NCBI GenBank assembly: GCA_964017155.1 | Contig: OZ024855.1 | Coordinates: forward strand, 2,694,991 to 2,758,990 | Direction: 5' to 3' | Origin: Oasisia sp. SBJ-2009 | Lineage: Eukaryota; Annelida; Polychaeta; Sabellida; Siboglinidae | Length of the DNA: 64,000 bases | Shown here: positions 10,358 through 21,932 of the stretch, piece after piece | Layout of the letters: each line of letters opens with the position of its first letter | How positions within the stretch are numbered: position 1 is the first letter of the stretch | Translations under genes and position numbers: made by a program | Notes under the pieces: generated by a model | The model's input: only the letters and a program-made list of their open reading frames with translations | What the model was told of the DNA's origin: nothing | The model's database searches: none

Positions 10358-11758
10358 ATCATGGAAACGGTATATGTTCTGAGAAATCAACCAACATCCC
10401 TCCTAAGCAAGGCTGCATGTGTATCTCTGAAGATAATCTCACGCGTTGACGAGATCAGCGATAGTAGCTCCCTTGCGACGCCAAATTTCGGTGCTGAGTT
10501 CCCAAAGCTATTCACGGGACTTAGCAAACTGAATACAGACTACCGCATCACACTTCAGCCTGGGGCCATACATTTCTGTCACATTACAGCAAGCAAGAAA
10601 AGTTCCCCATCCCTTGCTTCAGAAGGCTAAGCATGAGATGGATTCTATGCTGAAGCAAGGAGTCATCAGCCAAGTTACAGTGCCAATTGAATGGTGCTCC
10701 GGTATGGTGCCTGTTCTCATGCCAGACGGTCGAGTAAGGATTTGCGTCGATCTCACAAAGCTCAACCAAGCTGTGCTTCGAGAGATACACCCCATGATGT
10801 CAGTGGACGAATGTCTAGCGAAACTCGGGAAGAGTAAGATATTCACCAAGTTGGACGCGAACAGCAGCTTCTGGCAATTACCTCTTTGCGAGGAATCCAA
10901 GCTAATGACCACCTTCATCACGCCGGTTGGTAGGTTTGCCTTCAACCGTCAAGCGTCAGTTCCGCTCCTGTCACATGTCACATATGCTAGAAGGCATGGA
11001 GGGAGTTGTTTGTCACATGGACGATATTCTGGTTCATGGCACAGACCAGATACAACATGACGCAAGAGTAAGAGCAGTCCTACAACGCCTGCAAGCAGCT
11101 GGACTTACTCTAAACAGTCGCAGCAGACGCATCTTCTTAGGGGATCGGGGCAGTGCTACTGCAAATCCAAGATGATGGCAGACGGCGCCCAGTCTGCTAT
11201 GCATCCCGATCGCTCACGGAGACCGAGAAACGATATGCTGTCACAGAGAAAGAAGCTCTCGCAGCAACTTGGGCTTGCGAGAAGTTCAGAGAGTATGTGA
11301 TGGGACTAAGCTTCACCCTCAAAACTGATCACAAACCTCTCGTCCCTCTTCTGAAAACAACAGATCTAGCTATGATGCCACCTCGCATCCAAAGGTTTCG
11401 AATGAGACTGATGGGACTCAGCCCGGAAGTCGCATACGTACCAGGAAAGCAACATATGACACCTGACGTTTCATCTCGCGCTCCAGTGAACATCCCAGGG
11501 AAGACAGATATCATGTCTCTGGAAGAAGTGGAACACTACGCGACAAACACGGTGACTGTACTTCCGGCTACAATAAAACGTCTACAGGACATTTGCATGG
11601 CACAGAAAAACGACGAAGTATGCACAGGGGTGCGGCCATATTGCCATGAAGGGTGGCCTGCCTTCATGCCGCAAATTCCATTACTGCGTGCATACTGGGA
11701 GAGCAGAAGCCACACCTCGCTAATATCAATGACCTACTGCTGTACGATGAGCGCATAG
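10358..11758 (+). pseudogene. pol: Element B reverse transcriptase and RNase H, broken
   Basis: Successive frames carry pre-RT sequence (10361-10600), the RT palm (VRICVDLTKLNQAV, FTKLDANSSFWQLPL), then after another shift the catalytic block as VCHMDDILVHG. The usual Y-x-D-D is H-M-D-D. After about 11130 the RT C-terminus and the start of RNase H are missing. RNase H resumes at 11153 with YASRSLTETEKRYAVTEKE and LKTDHKPLVPLL. At least three frameshifts and a deletion of roughly 130 codons are implied by comparison with element A. Confidence 0.82.
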
Positions 11759-11759
11759 C

Positions 11760-12840
11760 ATGCGACACGACACTTTGAAGATCATCCACGAGGGACACCT
11801 TGGGATGTCAAAGTGTCGCTCTCGAGCCAACCAAGCAGTCTGGTGGCCAGGCCTCTCCAAGCAGATTGGGGAGATGGTCTCGGCATGCCATACTTGTGCG
11901 AAGGTGCGGTCAGAGCCAAAGGAGACTTTAATGTCAGCTTCCTTCCACTTTCGTCCGTGGGAGAGAGTCGGAGTAGAACTCCATGCGAAAGTGTACATAG
12001 TTAGATGGGTGGAGTACCGAAAGCTGACCAGTTTGACATCCGAGCACACCATTGAAGTGCTGAAAGTAGTGTTTGCAACACGCGGGATTCCAGACCTCAT
12101 TTTGACAGATAACGGTCTCCAATGCAGTGCCGAGTCATTCGCAGAATTTGCCCAGTCGTAGGCTTACGGGTTTACGCACACCACAAATTCCCCGAGGTTT
12201 CCACAGGCTAACGGTGAAGCGGAACGAGCAGTGAGAATTCTGAAGGAGATTCTGAAAAAAGAACGAAGATCCTCACCTCGCTTTCCTAACGCAGCGCACG
12301 ACACCGTTACTCAACGGACGGAGCCCATCTCAGCTACTGATGGGACGCCGCCTGCGAACACGACTACCAGTCATCCCATGTACTCTCCTGCCAGGGGTAA
12401 CTGGTAGAGATCTTCATAATGCAAAGGCGAGAAAAGCTATACAAAGAGCAAAACAGCAACAGCAGTTCAACAGCCGTCACAGAGCGAAAGATCTCACACC
12501 GGTACAGCCAGGAGACAACGTGTGGGTCCGGGACCAAGTTCGCTATGGTACAGACGTAGAGCGAGCACCACAGCCACGATCGTATCTCGTACAGACGCCG
12601 AAAGGGGTGATAAGACGAAACCGATCTGCACTGGTCACAACGGAGACTCGTCAGCAGATTCAACGCGACGACCCGACTCCTACATCGACCATTCCTGATG
12701 AGGCAGAAGATCCTCCGTCAACCACAAGCCATAGCACTACACCACCATCATCACCACGACCGACAACAGCACAGTCTCCTGGCGTGACACGCATGAGGTC
12801 GGGACGCGTGGTAAATCCATCAAGTCGCCTGGACTTGTAG
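11760..12840 (+). pseudogene. pol: Element B integrase and C-terminal tail, broken
   Basis: The H2C2 zinc region survives (HEGHLGMSKCR, ACHTCAKVR). The first catalytic Asp is not visible (VGVELHAK where a Val-Asp is expected). The second appears in LILTDNG and the Glu in NGEAERAVRILKE, in different frames separated by stops. A 166-codon open frame from 12340 gives the Gln/Arg-rich and Pro/Ser/Thr-rich tail (AKQQQQFNSRHRAKDL, then PTSTIPDEAEDPPSTTS). It is inactive. Confidence 0.8.
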
Positions 12841-12961
12841 TAGTGTAGTGAATTCGTGAATACATAGGGTGGTAAAGATAGTATTATGGGGTTATGTGCT
12901 TGGAACCTCTGCCCCATAGTAGTCTAGACCTAGATCATCTCGTCTATCTCGAAAAGGAAGA

Positions 12962-13134
12962 TGTAGTAATAGCACAAATGCCATCAAGGCTTTGCTGCAT
13001 TAAAGACAATGCTACACACATCCGGGTAGCCATGACCCAGAGATGGGTTGAATAAATGATACAAAACGCCACGCATGTCTCTCTCGTTCTTCTGTCTAAA
13101 ACCTAGTATAACTGCGCTCGCACGCAACATTACA
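12962..13134 (+). repeat. 3' LTR of element B (173 bp)
   Basis: Begins TGTAGTAATAGC directly after a purine tract (AAAAGGAAGA, 12951-12960) and ends CGCAACATTACA. The TGTA...TACA ends are inverted repeats as in LTRs. The next base starts the Harbinger-tail copy. Confidence 0.8.
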
Positions 13135-13262
13135 ATGATTGACTATGTCAATAACAAAGTGCATGTACATTCAAATAAATTACTAAAGGAACATGTTTTG
13201 GCATTCCAGATGTATCATCTTCTGTGATGCCTGCACTACTGCCAGAACCTCCACCACAGACT
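13135..13262 (-). repeat. Inverted copy of the Harbinger transposase tail
   Basis: The reverse complement of this stretch matches 962-1090 at about 90% by eye, including the block encoding the TSGMPKH segment. It begins exactly at the right LTR end of element B, so B appears to have inserted into this sequence. Confidence 0.8.
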
Positions 13263-13600
13263 GAGTGCGGGCAATAGAATAGGGGGTGCAAGTCTCCCGC
13301 GCGAAAACGAGGCTGGGGGCAGTAAATCCATATTCTCTATGTTAACATATAGGACTTTGTTTTGTTTTTGTTTGTAATAATCGAACTATTCCCAAATAGC
13401 GTGTTTCGGTTATCTTGTCCGAAGGATCATTACAAGCAGAACAATGGAACTCTTTGCCGGTGACAATGATCATGGAAATCATGAATTTTAATCGAATATT
13501 ATGGTGGTTGCCATGGCATTAGCGGCAAGTACTTGTGTTTGGCGATCGTGACTAATAATGAAGACTCAGAAGAGTGCCATTTTTCGCGCAATACAACCTC
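13263..13600. other. Unassigned non-coding DNA
   Basis: No coding frame, RNA or repeat recognised between the Harbinger-tail copy and the foldback element. Confidence 0.35.
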
Positions 13601-13609
13601 ACTGTTTGT

Positions 13610-14031
13610 GCACTTATGTACAAGTCGGACCCACCTCAATTTGGCCATTATAACTGTATTTTTGCCAACATTTGATACTTGATTTTGTTAATTCAATCAA
13701 TTATAATCATCTTGCGCATATTTATGTTTTATAAACAGCGCGTCTTAGCAGACTTTTGAGGTCGAAAAGACAGCGCGGTCGGCATAAACAAACTGTTTAT
13801 CGCTCATTCCATGTGCACAGCGCAGTAACACATGCACCGCTGCGCTTGCGACTGGCACAAATCGCGCTGTCTTTTCGACCTCAAAAGTTTGCCAAGACGC
13901 GCTGTTTATAAAACATAAATATGCGCAAGATGATTATAGTTGATGAATTAACAAAATAAAATATCAAATGTTGGCAAAAATACAGTTATAATGGCAAAAT
14001 TGAGGTGGGTCCGACTTGTACATAAGTGCCC
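13610..14031. mobile_element. Foldback MITE with ~167-bp arms (Mutator-like candidate)
   Basis: The left arm 13610-13777 and right arm 13863-14029 are near-perfect reverse complements (start CACTTATGTACAAG, end CTTGTACATAAGTG) around an ~85-bp loop. The nine bases CTGTTTGTG occur immediately outside both ends (13601-13609 and 14032-14040), consistent with a 9-bp target-site duplication. Long terminal inverted repeats with a 9-bp duplication are the hallmark of Mutator-like elements. There is no coding capacity, so it is a non-autonomous element. Two extra C at the right end are an unexplained asymmetry. Confidence 0.8.
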
Positions 14032-14040
14032 CTGTTTGTG

Positions 14041-15290
14041 GCAAACGTATACGTACGCATATATGATTATGTGCATTTAGACAACTTATCAGATACAAGT
14101 GCTAATCGAAACCACAACGTACAGCAATGTAAAATGCAAATCCCATAAAAGACACATACGGCCTAAAATCGTGTTTATTATCTGCACTACATAAATCGCT
14201 ATAATTATGTCTACGATAGTGTGGTAAACTCAATATTAAATCGGACATTTTACATAAGACAAGAAAGGTATAACACAAGATATTTAAGACCTGATTTCCC
14301 TAGTGTTCATCAGTCGGAAGCTACATCTGTCATCCATCGTTAGAATATTATTCTTGTGTCCATTCCGCAATCAGCTCCAGTCGCGCGGAGTCTCGCCATG
14401 TATCGTGACCCACTTACAGGTCCTATAGCCTAAAATCGAGCCAATGCTGTGCTCATGCATAATATACCGGAGTAACGAACTTGCGACCTCGCCACTGGGT
14501 TTATGCCCCATTAGAACCATTTCAGTGTGCCCATGCATCCGCACCCTTGCCCTTGACCCATTTGCATAAATTCACTAGTCGTTAACTGGAGGAGTTCGAG
14601 AACTTTCCAGTTCAAGCCACAAATGTTCGACCCAGTGACCGACGTGAGTGCCTTATGAGTTATGTGAATCATGAATGTGTGTGTGTGTGTGTCTACAATT
14701 TGCATGAAGTGATTGGCAAATTGGAACGTTCGGCCATTTTAGCTGTTAACAAATGCCATGCCAGTGGGGACAATATATCACGAAACCGATCGTCATTGAC
14801 ATTGCTGGTGGGATCAACAGCGTCTGCAGGCACGTCCACTCGGTAGTCACAGTTCGGTGCGTGTTGATGCTAGTTGCTAAGGCACGTAGTCATTACGGTA
14901 TACTACTTTTCAAAAACCTTGTCGATCATGGCCTAAAGTCGTGCGTCGCGTATTTCCGTGGCAATTCCACGACAATTGGTTCGACGGTATATACTCACAT
15001 TAAAACAAGAGTTAACTTTTATGCATTGCATCATAAAAATATATTATCAATGACTATATTAAAAAAAGGTTAGATAGTTACGTAAACTTTCTATTGCAAT
15101 GTTCATACTGCCTTGCCTACGATAACGCCATACTCATACGATGAACGCGGGAACGTGTTTGCTTGCAAATTTCTCCTTCCATGCACGTAACACCCAAACT
15201 GGCTGGCCAAATGCATTTTGTTGAGGAAAATTAGCAATAAACCATTACCCATACAGAACACACACGACATACTCAACATACATATGTAAC
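14041..15290. other. Unassigned non-coding DNA
   Basis: Mixed composition. A short GT run lies at about 14676-14692. Small open frames (14511-15073) show no recognisable domain and are taken as chance. Confidence 0.35.
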
Positions 15291-15606
15291 AGCGGGGTGG
15301 CTCAGTAGCTAAAGTTTCGGACCCTCGACGAAGAGAGTTCGGGTTCGACTCTACTCTGCCGTGTTAAACCTTAGGCAAGTTATTTCACTCTGCATGGCTC
15401 CATTTTACTACTCTGTGTGAATGAGCACCTAGCTATAGACCGTGGTGCATATTTGTATACAGATAATCTTCGCAAATTAATTGCAGCTCAGCTTAATGCT
15501 CCCCAGAGAAGCCTCAATGGTGTTCAATTGAACAGATCTAACAAGGAGTAATGTATAAGGCACTTTTAGCAATCACGAGAACTGGATACTGCGCTTTATA
15601 AGAACA
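15291..15606 (+). mobile_element. tRNA-derived SINE, copy 1
   Basis: Starts with a tRNA-like head containing an A-box-like TGGCTCAGTAGC (15298-15309) and a B-box-like GGTTCGACTCT (15342-15352), the internal RNA polymerase III promoter. A body of ~200 bases and a tail ending GCGCTTTATAAGAAC follow. The body and tail align with 40330-40647 over their full length, which defines a SINE family. It lies just upstream of LINE sequence. Confidence 0.8.
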
Positions 15607-16474
15607 TATCTTTTCATCACACCATCGTCCGATTTTAAATATAAAGGTTTAATGTTTTATTTATTTATGGCTAATATAAAATGTTGCTGTCTATAATGCA
15701 TAATAATAACAAGGTAACTTCTATGGCGCCTAAATCCTTAAATACCAAGCTCAGAGGCGCATAAATACAAAAGGGTTAATCTATCTCAGAGTTAATAAAC
15801 CAATTCAGTTGTCATCATATTAATTGATACGCCAGGGATCTATGGTGGATAGGCAAGGTTATAGATGTATGTCATTAAATGATAGTGGCATTTAGCAAAT
15901 CTACAGTCTTACAACTAATAGCAATACTAGATACCTGGACCTATGAAATAGACAAAGGACACCACACCGATGTTATATACATGGACTTTTAAAAAGCATT
16001 CGACACTGTACCACACAAAAGACTAATAAGTAAATTAAACAGTCTAAATATTAGTAAAGAAATAGTAAACTGGATAGAGGCTTTCATCTCAAACAGAAGA
16101 CAAAAGGTGGCAGCAAATGGAAAAGAGTCGAATTGGCATGATGTAACATCTGAAATACCGCAGGGAACAGTCCTAGGACCTCTACTCTTTGTATTATACA
16201 TAAACGACTTACCAGACCTTACTCAATCTGACACATTTCTATTTGTTGATGATATTAAAATATTTAGACCCATAATAAATATGAATGACCAAGATATACT
16301 ACAACAGGACATAGCCACCATAGAAAAATGGAGTCATGATTGGATGCTCACACTACACCCAGATAAATGTACACATATGGAAATTGAAAAAAAATAATGT
16401 AGGTGAAAATCAATACTACACAACAATGAACAATGTCACAAAAACAATAGACACACATGATAAACAAAAAGACC

Positions 16475-18250
16475 TCATCATCATCATGCTGTCGGTCGCG
16501 AAGCGACAAAGACTGCTTCCATCACTTGACTCTTGCTCTCCATTTGTCTCTCTGCTGTGAGAGTGATGTCCAGGAGTCGATCTTTATGTCTCTCAGCTTC
16601 AGGTTTCTCTTGATGGTATCTTTGAACCGGACACGAGGGCGCCCTCTCTTTCTGTGACCAGAAGACAGTTGGGAGTAGAGAACCTGCTTCGGTAGCCTGT
16701 CTGATGACATCCTCATGAGGTGTCCAGTCCACCGGAGATTCTTTCTGATCAGAAGATCTTCCATAGATGGCAGCCCTGTCCGTTCGAGTATTTCCTTGTT
16801 TGTCACTTTATCCATCCAGGTTATCCTCATGATCGAACGCAGATGTCGCATCATGAAGGCATGCAACTTTTTCACCTGTCGTCTGTACACTGTCCAGGCC
16901 TCGGCTCCGTATAGGAGGGTGGACAGCACAATTGCACGGTATATCTTGCCTTTAACCCGCATGGACACATGGTGGTTGTTCCAGAGTCTCTGGCGTAGTC
17001 GGCCGAAAGATGCACTAGCCTTGGCCATCCTCCTCTGTATTTCATCGTCAATGCATCCGTCACTTGATATAGTGCTTCCGAGGTAGGTGAATTCCATAAC
17101 AGAGTTCAGCTTGTTTCCATCAACCATGATATCCTCCTCTCGGGTTCTTGTAGAGTTGGGTTGGTACAGCACCTCGGTCTTCTTGATGTTAATCTTCAGG
17201 CCGAACTTCTTTGACGCATTGGAAAAAGCATCCACTATTTTCTGCATCTCTTCAGCAGAGTGTGCAACCAGTGCACTGTCATCTGCGAATAGCAGCTCCC
17301 TCATCAGTATCCGTGTAGTCTTGGTCTTCGCTCTGAAGTGTGCGACGTTGAATAGGTCAGCGCTCTGTCTGGACTGTATGTAGATGCCATCCCCCATGTC
17401 TCGGAAAGCATTGTCGAGCATTGCTGATAGGAAGATGGAAAAGAGCGTGGGCGCCAGTACACAGCCTTGCTTGACCCCATTTGTGACCCTGAACGATTCC
17501 GAGACTTCACCTCCAACATTAACAGTCGCCATCATTCCGGTATGTAGTGCCTCGATCATTGTTGTGAACTTCTCTGGGCAGCCATACTTCTTCAGTAGCT
17601 GCCATAGTCCGGTCCTCCCAACTGTATCGAACGCCTTACTGAAGTCGACAAATACCATGTACAGTGGTCGGTCCTGCTCAATGCACTTTTCTTGTAGTTG
17701 TCGGAGACAAAATATCATATCCACGGTGCTCCGGTTACCTCTGAAGCCACATTGTGTCTCCGGAACTACCTCTGGTGTTAGGTGGGTAGATAGTCTGTTG
17801 AGGAGGATCCTGGCGAAGATCTTGCCTGCTATGGAAAGAAGAGAGATTCCTCTATAGTTCCCACAGTCTGTTCGATCACCTTTCTTGTAGATGGTTATAA
17901 TGCTTGCATCCTTCCATGCTTGTGGTACAGAACCCATCTCCCAGGCATTGGTGATTAGTTGGTGCAGTCTGCTGAACAGATTTTCTCCTCCATGCTTCCA
18001 TACTTCTGCAGGAATTCCATCTCCTCCAGGTGCTTTGCCATCTTTCAGGCTGGCGATTGCTCTAGCCATCTCATCCATAGTTGGAATCTCATCAAGGCTT
18101 GTCTTGGTAATGCGCTGCGGGATGTTGTCCAGAGCTTCGTGATCTATGTCGCCAGGGACGTTGAGTAGCTTCTGGAAGTGTTCACTCCATCTTGCCACAA
18201 CTCTCTTGCTGTCAGAGAAGGTTTCCATTCCGTCTGTTGATTTTAGTTGA
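16475..18250 (-). mobile_element. RTE-type LINE, 5'-truncated, inserted in the CR1/Jockey LINE
   Basis: On the minus strand it ends in a GAT trinucleotide run (plus-strand ATCATCATCATG at 16477-16488), the typical simple-repeat tail of RTE elements. The flanking host LINE contributes GACCT on both sides (about 16471-16475 and 18250-18254), which looks like a short target duplication. The 5' end is truncated within the RT-upstream region, as is common for target-primed retrotransposition. Confidence 0.85.
16522..18250 (-). CDS. RTE reverse transcriptase, C-terminal ~575 codons, open
   Basis: The reverse transcriptase that copies RTE RNA into the genome. It is open through the whole RT: LKDGKAPGGDGIPAEVWK, SIITIYKKGDRTDCGNYRGI, MVFVDFSKAFDTV, NGVKQGCVLAPTLFSIFLS, catalytic ELLFADDSALVAHS, then the post-RT region (FTYLGSTISSDG, LLYGAEAWTVYRRQ) and a C-terminal RKRGRPRVRFKDT segment characteristic of RTE-class proteins. 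The endonuclease domain is absent because of 5' truncation. The ORF formally starts at 18273, but its first codons are host LINE sequence. Lack of stops indicates a recent insertion. Plus-strand frames here are shadows. Confidence 0.88.
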
Positions 18251-18999
18251 CCTAGGGGTAACCTTTGACTCAAAACTCACATTTGATCAACATATAAGCC
18301 AAGTGGTAAACAAGGCAACTAAAATGACCAAAATAATTAGAAGAACCTTTCAATTTCTAGATAAACATACTTTTTTGCCACTCTACAAAACAATGGTTAG
18401 GTCACACCTAGACTATGATATGGCAGTATGGCACCCATATAAGGTAAAACAAAAAATTGCCGTGGAAATAATTCAGAGAAGAGCCACTAAAAATTACCAG
18501 GTATGAGGGACCTATCATATATAGAAAGACTCAAATTGCTTAAACTACCTACATTAGCATATCGAAGATTAAGAGGAGACACGATAGAAGTCTATAAAAT
18601 AATACACAACATTTATGACCACGAATCTGTACCAAATCTGTTGAAAAACAATGAGATATCACAAAGAGCAGGAAACACAGGACATTCTCTAAAACTATTC
18701 ACACAAAGAGCCAAACTAAACTTAAGAATAAATGTATTTTCAATTCGAATTACCGAACCATGGAATAGTCTCCATGATACAGTGGTAACAGCAAAATCTC
18801 TCTCTCTCACGACTAGACAAATTTTGGTATAACCAGAATATTGTATATGACTTCGAAGCACCGTTAAGAATTAGTAACAATAGAACCGGAACACGCGATT
18901 TAATATTAATAGATAATGAAAACTAAGAGCTGATCACAGAGGAATACAGAATCCGACGATCAGAACCCTCCTAAGGTATCCTAAGGTAAGGTAATATTT

Positions 19000-19288
19000 T
19001 CAACTGATTTAATATTAGAAGGAAGGGTCCTCCAAATTGAAAGCGCACCCACAGCAAAAACTCAATAGAAGTATTGACTTCTGGGTCAAAAAGTAAATTA
19101 GAACTAGATGATCGAAGCTGAAAAGTGTTCTTACATGAGTAAGCAAAGAATGTAAATACGATAGCTGCTTGCAGGAAAGTGCCTGGTAAGTCAAGGTACA
19201 TATCTTAAAGGTGATATGATATCGGCCAGGAAACCATGATAGAGACTTTAGAAGCGGCATAGAATGAGTAAAACGTGGAGACCTTGTC

Positions 19289-19350
<62 letters not shown>

Positions 19351-19800
19351 CTTGCTAAGCAATTCTGAACATGATGTAGTTTTGTAAAATCCTTAAAGAC
19401 AATATTATATAAATTAAAATAAACTGCAATAGTCTAATCTACTAATAACTAGTGCACTTAAAATAGTTTCTGCAATAAAAAGAGGCCAATGCTGACGAAT
19501 ACGCCGCAAACCACAAACCACAAATTTTAGAAATATATTCTCTAAAATTTAATTTATCATCAAATATTACTCCTAAATTCCGAGTTGAAACTGCATGCAT
19601 AACATGCTGATTGAGTAAGGATATAAGGAAAACATTCTCATTTTTTCACACTGCCTCTGTGTGTCAATAATAACAAACTCTGTTTTATTAGCATTCAGCT
19701 TCAATCTACTCTGAGTCATCCAGTAAAATGTCATCAAGACAATTTATAAATTGTTGTAAGGAACTATTGGCATCTGGAATAGATAATGATAATATATAAA
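19000..19800 (-). pseudogene. CR1/L2-type LINE relic, 3' part of RT
   Basis: On the minus strand frames carry SRLKLNANKTEF, RNLGVIFDDKLNF, SALVISRLDYC and then, after an AT microsatellite, TRSPRFTHSMPLLKSLSW and FKICTLTYQALS. These are the successive C-terminal RT blocks of CR1/L2-like LINEs. Numerous shifts make it inactive. The same family recurs on the plus strand at 26476-27180. Confidence 0.7.
19291..19347. repeat. (TA)n microsatellite
   Basis: Pure TA tract inside the CR1/L2 relic. It sits between the LDYC-type block and the SRFTHSMPLLK-type block, so it expanded after insertion of the LINE. Confidence 0.95.
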
Positions 19801-20131
19801 TTTGCCTAGATACATGAACTCACAAATGGACAGTTTTGAAATGTGTTTTATGATAACCGACTGGTTACAAATGGCACATACATGTCCCAAACAACTAGCC
19901 GACTAACAATAATAGTGTACACATAAACTATTGTTATTATATATTTGAACTGTAGGGCTATTGTAGTTTGACTTTTTTTTATACTTTATACCCTTTTCAA
20001 TAGCGAACGTAACAGTGTCACCAAGGATCCTTGGTGTCACACTGAATGTTTGTTAACAAAAATGAAATGGTAAATTGTTTAAATTAATTTCATATACAAT
20101 AATGTTATCATCTTATATTTTATATATATTT

Positions 20132-20174
20132 ATTTCATATATATATATATATATATACTGTATATATATATATA

Positions 20175-20245
<71 letters not shown>

Positions 20246-20274
20246 CACTGTTTATATACTGTTTATATACTATA

Positions 20275-20340
<66 letters not shown>

Positions 20341-20369
20341 TATAGTATATAAACAGTATATAAACAGTG

Positions 20370-20418
<49 letters not shown>

Positions 20419-20444
20419 ATATATATGTACAGTGTATATATATT
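20132..20444. repeat. AT-rich microsatellite with a large internal palindrome
   Basis: Mostly TA dinucleotide. Segments containing CACTGTTTATATACTG (left, about 20246-20280) recur as the reverse complement (right, about 20336-20373) around a pure TA core centred near 20308. The result is one long inverted repeat able to form a hairpin or cruciform. Confidence 0.85.
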
Positions 20445-20498
20445 ATATTTAATATGTATTTATTTATTGTAAGTATGTATATAGTGTATGTATGTGGT

Positions 20499-20512
20499 GT
20501 GTGTGTGTGTAT

Positions 20513-20576
<64 letters not shown>

Positions 20577-20611
20577 ATGTATGTATGTATGTATGTATGT
20601 ATGTATGTATG

Positions 20612-20641
<30 letters not shown>
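20499..20641. repeat. (GT)n then (GTAT)n compound microsatellite
   Basis: A GT run (about 20499-20560) passes directly into about 20 copies of the tetranucleotide GTAT/TATG (to 20641). It encodes spurious Val-Cys, Met-Tyr-Val-Cys and Tyr-Ile-His-Thr repeats. Confidence 0.95.
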
Positions 20642-20642
<1 letters not shown>

Positions 20643-20808
20643 GAGTGTTGGGTGATGATGGCCCATTGAAAATCACGACTTACCACGTGATATGGCTACC
20701 ATCAGGAAATAAAACTTTTACCTACACACATACATACACACAGACGCACGCACGCACACACGCACCCACACAAAACACATTTAAGCACACACCCACACAC
20801 TCGCGCGG

Positions 20809-20811
<3 letters not shown>

Positions 20812-20859
<48 letters not shown>
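20812..20859. repeat. (CA)n microsatellite
   Basis: About 24 CA units, preceded by imperfect CA/CG-rich sequence from about 20725. Confidence 0.95.
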
Positions 20860-20866
<7 letters not shown>

Positions 20867-20869
20867 TGA

Positions 20870-21932
20870 GAAGGGAGAAACAAATTATACAATAATAACT
20901 TACTGCAAAGCGTATACCTGATATACCTGTAACAATACCTGATAACGCTTGCGCATAAATGACAGATATACGATGAACTGACTATAGCATGACCTAATTC
21001 TACACTCGTATTTCGTAAACGTGTAGCCCAAGTACTGGCGGGTAGACGTGATACTCGATTGTCGTGGTAAGTTGTTAATTGTGTTTCTCTACTGTAAATG
21101 TACTTCTTCCATGAAGGCCAATAATGTATTAACCTTTCAACGGTTATTCATTTCGTAATGATTTAACTATTTAACAGTTCTGTCTTTGAGCAACTTCAGT
21201 TTTAGAAGCGTTCTAGAGACTTTCAAACAGTTACTGGCTGACTGCACGCGCGTTCTGCACAGAATTTCAAACACTTATCGCGACTGTTACCGCTACTGAC
21301 TAAACTAACGCAGTTGGGAAGGAGTGGTTGTGTTAGTGCTGTAAATAGGCAGACGGGTTAGAACCTGTTGACGACTTCTAGCAAGATTTTGCGAAAAAGC
21401 GCATTGGTGGTTATAGCATTTATTGACCCAGTTGAGTGCTTTAGACCCTGGCCAGTTAACTTGGCATGCTGCAGCCACTGTCCTGGTGGGTGCTTGCACA
21501 TTTAAAGCTGTATCTTCAAAACCATTAATTTTCTATAATTACAAGTTGTGTGTATCTTGATGATAATTTTATTATCTTTAAAAATCCAGTGACTTGTGTA
21601 TATAGTTTTAAGATATGTTGCCATCTGTAGGTGACAAACAAAACATGATGTCATTACTATTCTGGACAATTACACAGTAGACTATCATATGTTTTATTGA
21701 CATAAAATGTGTTAATACTGTTCCCCTATTTATACTTGTTATGCCTAGTTTAGACATGATTCTATGTAAATTGGTTCATTTCGTCTAGATATAGACACGA
21801 AACGCAGCTTTGCAAAACTTCTATCTTCGTTCTCATCATCCTACAGGTGGTTTCTGTGTCATTTTATGCACATGTTGTCAATATGATCACTGGTATTTTG
21901 ACATCTGATGAAACAAATTTTCATATAGCAAC
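20870..21932. other. Unassigned non-coding DNA
   Basis: No recognisable gene or repeat up to the first copy of the AGGGCTTTATGCA family. Confidence 0.35.

Larger units (their letters stand above)
9176..13134 (+). mobile_element. Ty3/gypsy LTR retrotransposon B, defective
   Basis: The short LTR ends match (9176-9279 and 13031-13134, about 94% by eye). Between them lie gag with zinc knuckles, protease, RT, RNase H and integrase in gypsy order. Several stops and frameshifts, plus loss of the RT C-terminal and connection region near 11120-11150, make it inactive. The first ~70 bases of its 5' LTR are missing and are replaced exactly at 9175/9176 by the end of element A's LTR. Confidence 0.88.
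15890..18995 (+). mobile_element. CR1/Jockey-type LINE, 5'-truncated, split by an RTE insertion
   Basis: The first part (15890-16474) encodes RT: KAFDTVPHKRLISKL, IPQGTVLGPLLFVLYINDL and a catalytic box FVDDIKIF (Ala to Val in the usual F-A-D-D). It carries a stop just before KAFDT and frameshifts after 16397. The second part (18251-18900) resumes with GVTFDSKLTFDQHI, LDYDMAVWHPYK, LPTLAYRRLRGDTIEVYKI and WNSLHDTVVTAKS, the usual C-terminal blocks of these LINEs. A (CCTAAGGTA)-like short direct repeat at 18969-18990 may be its 3' end. The break in the coding frame coincides with a minus-strand RTE element. Confidence 0.82.

Noticed and set aside
20075..20869. Tyr-Ile, Val-Cys, Thr-His repeat ORFs on both strands
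   Set aside because: Products of TA, GT, GTAT and CA microsatellites.
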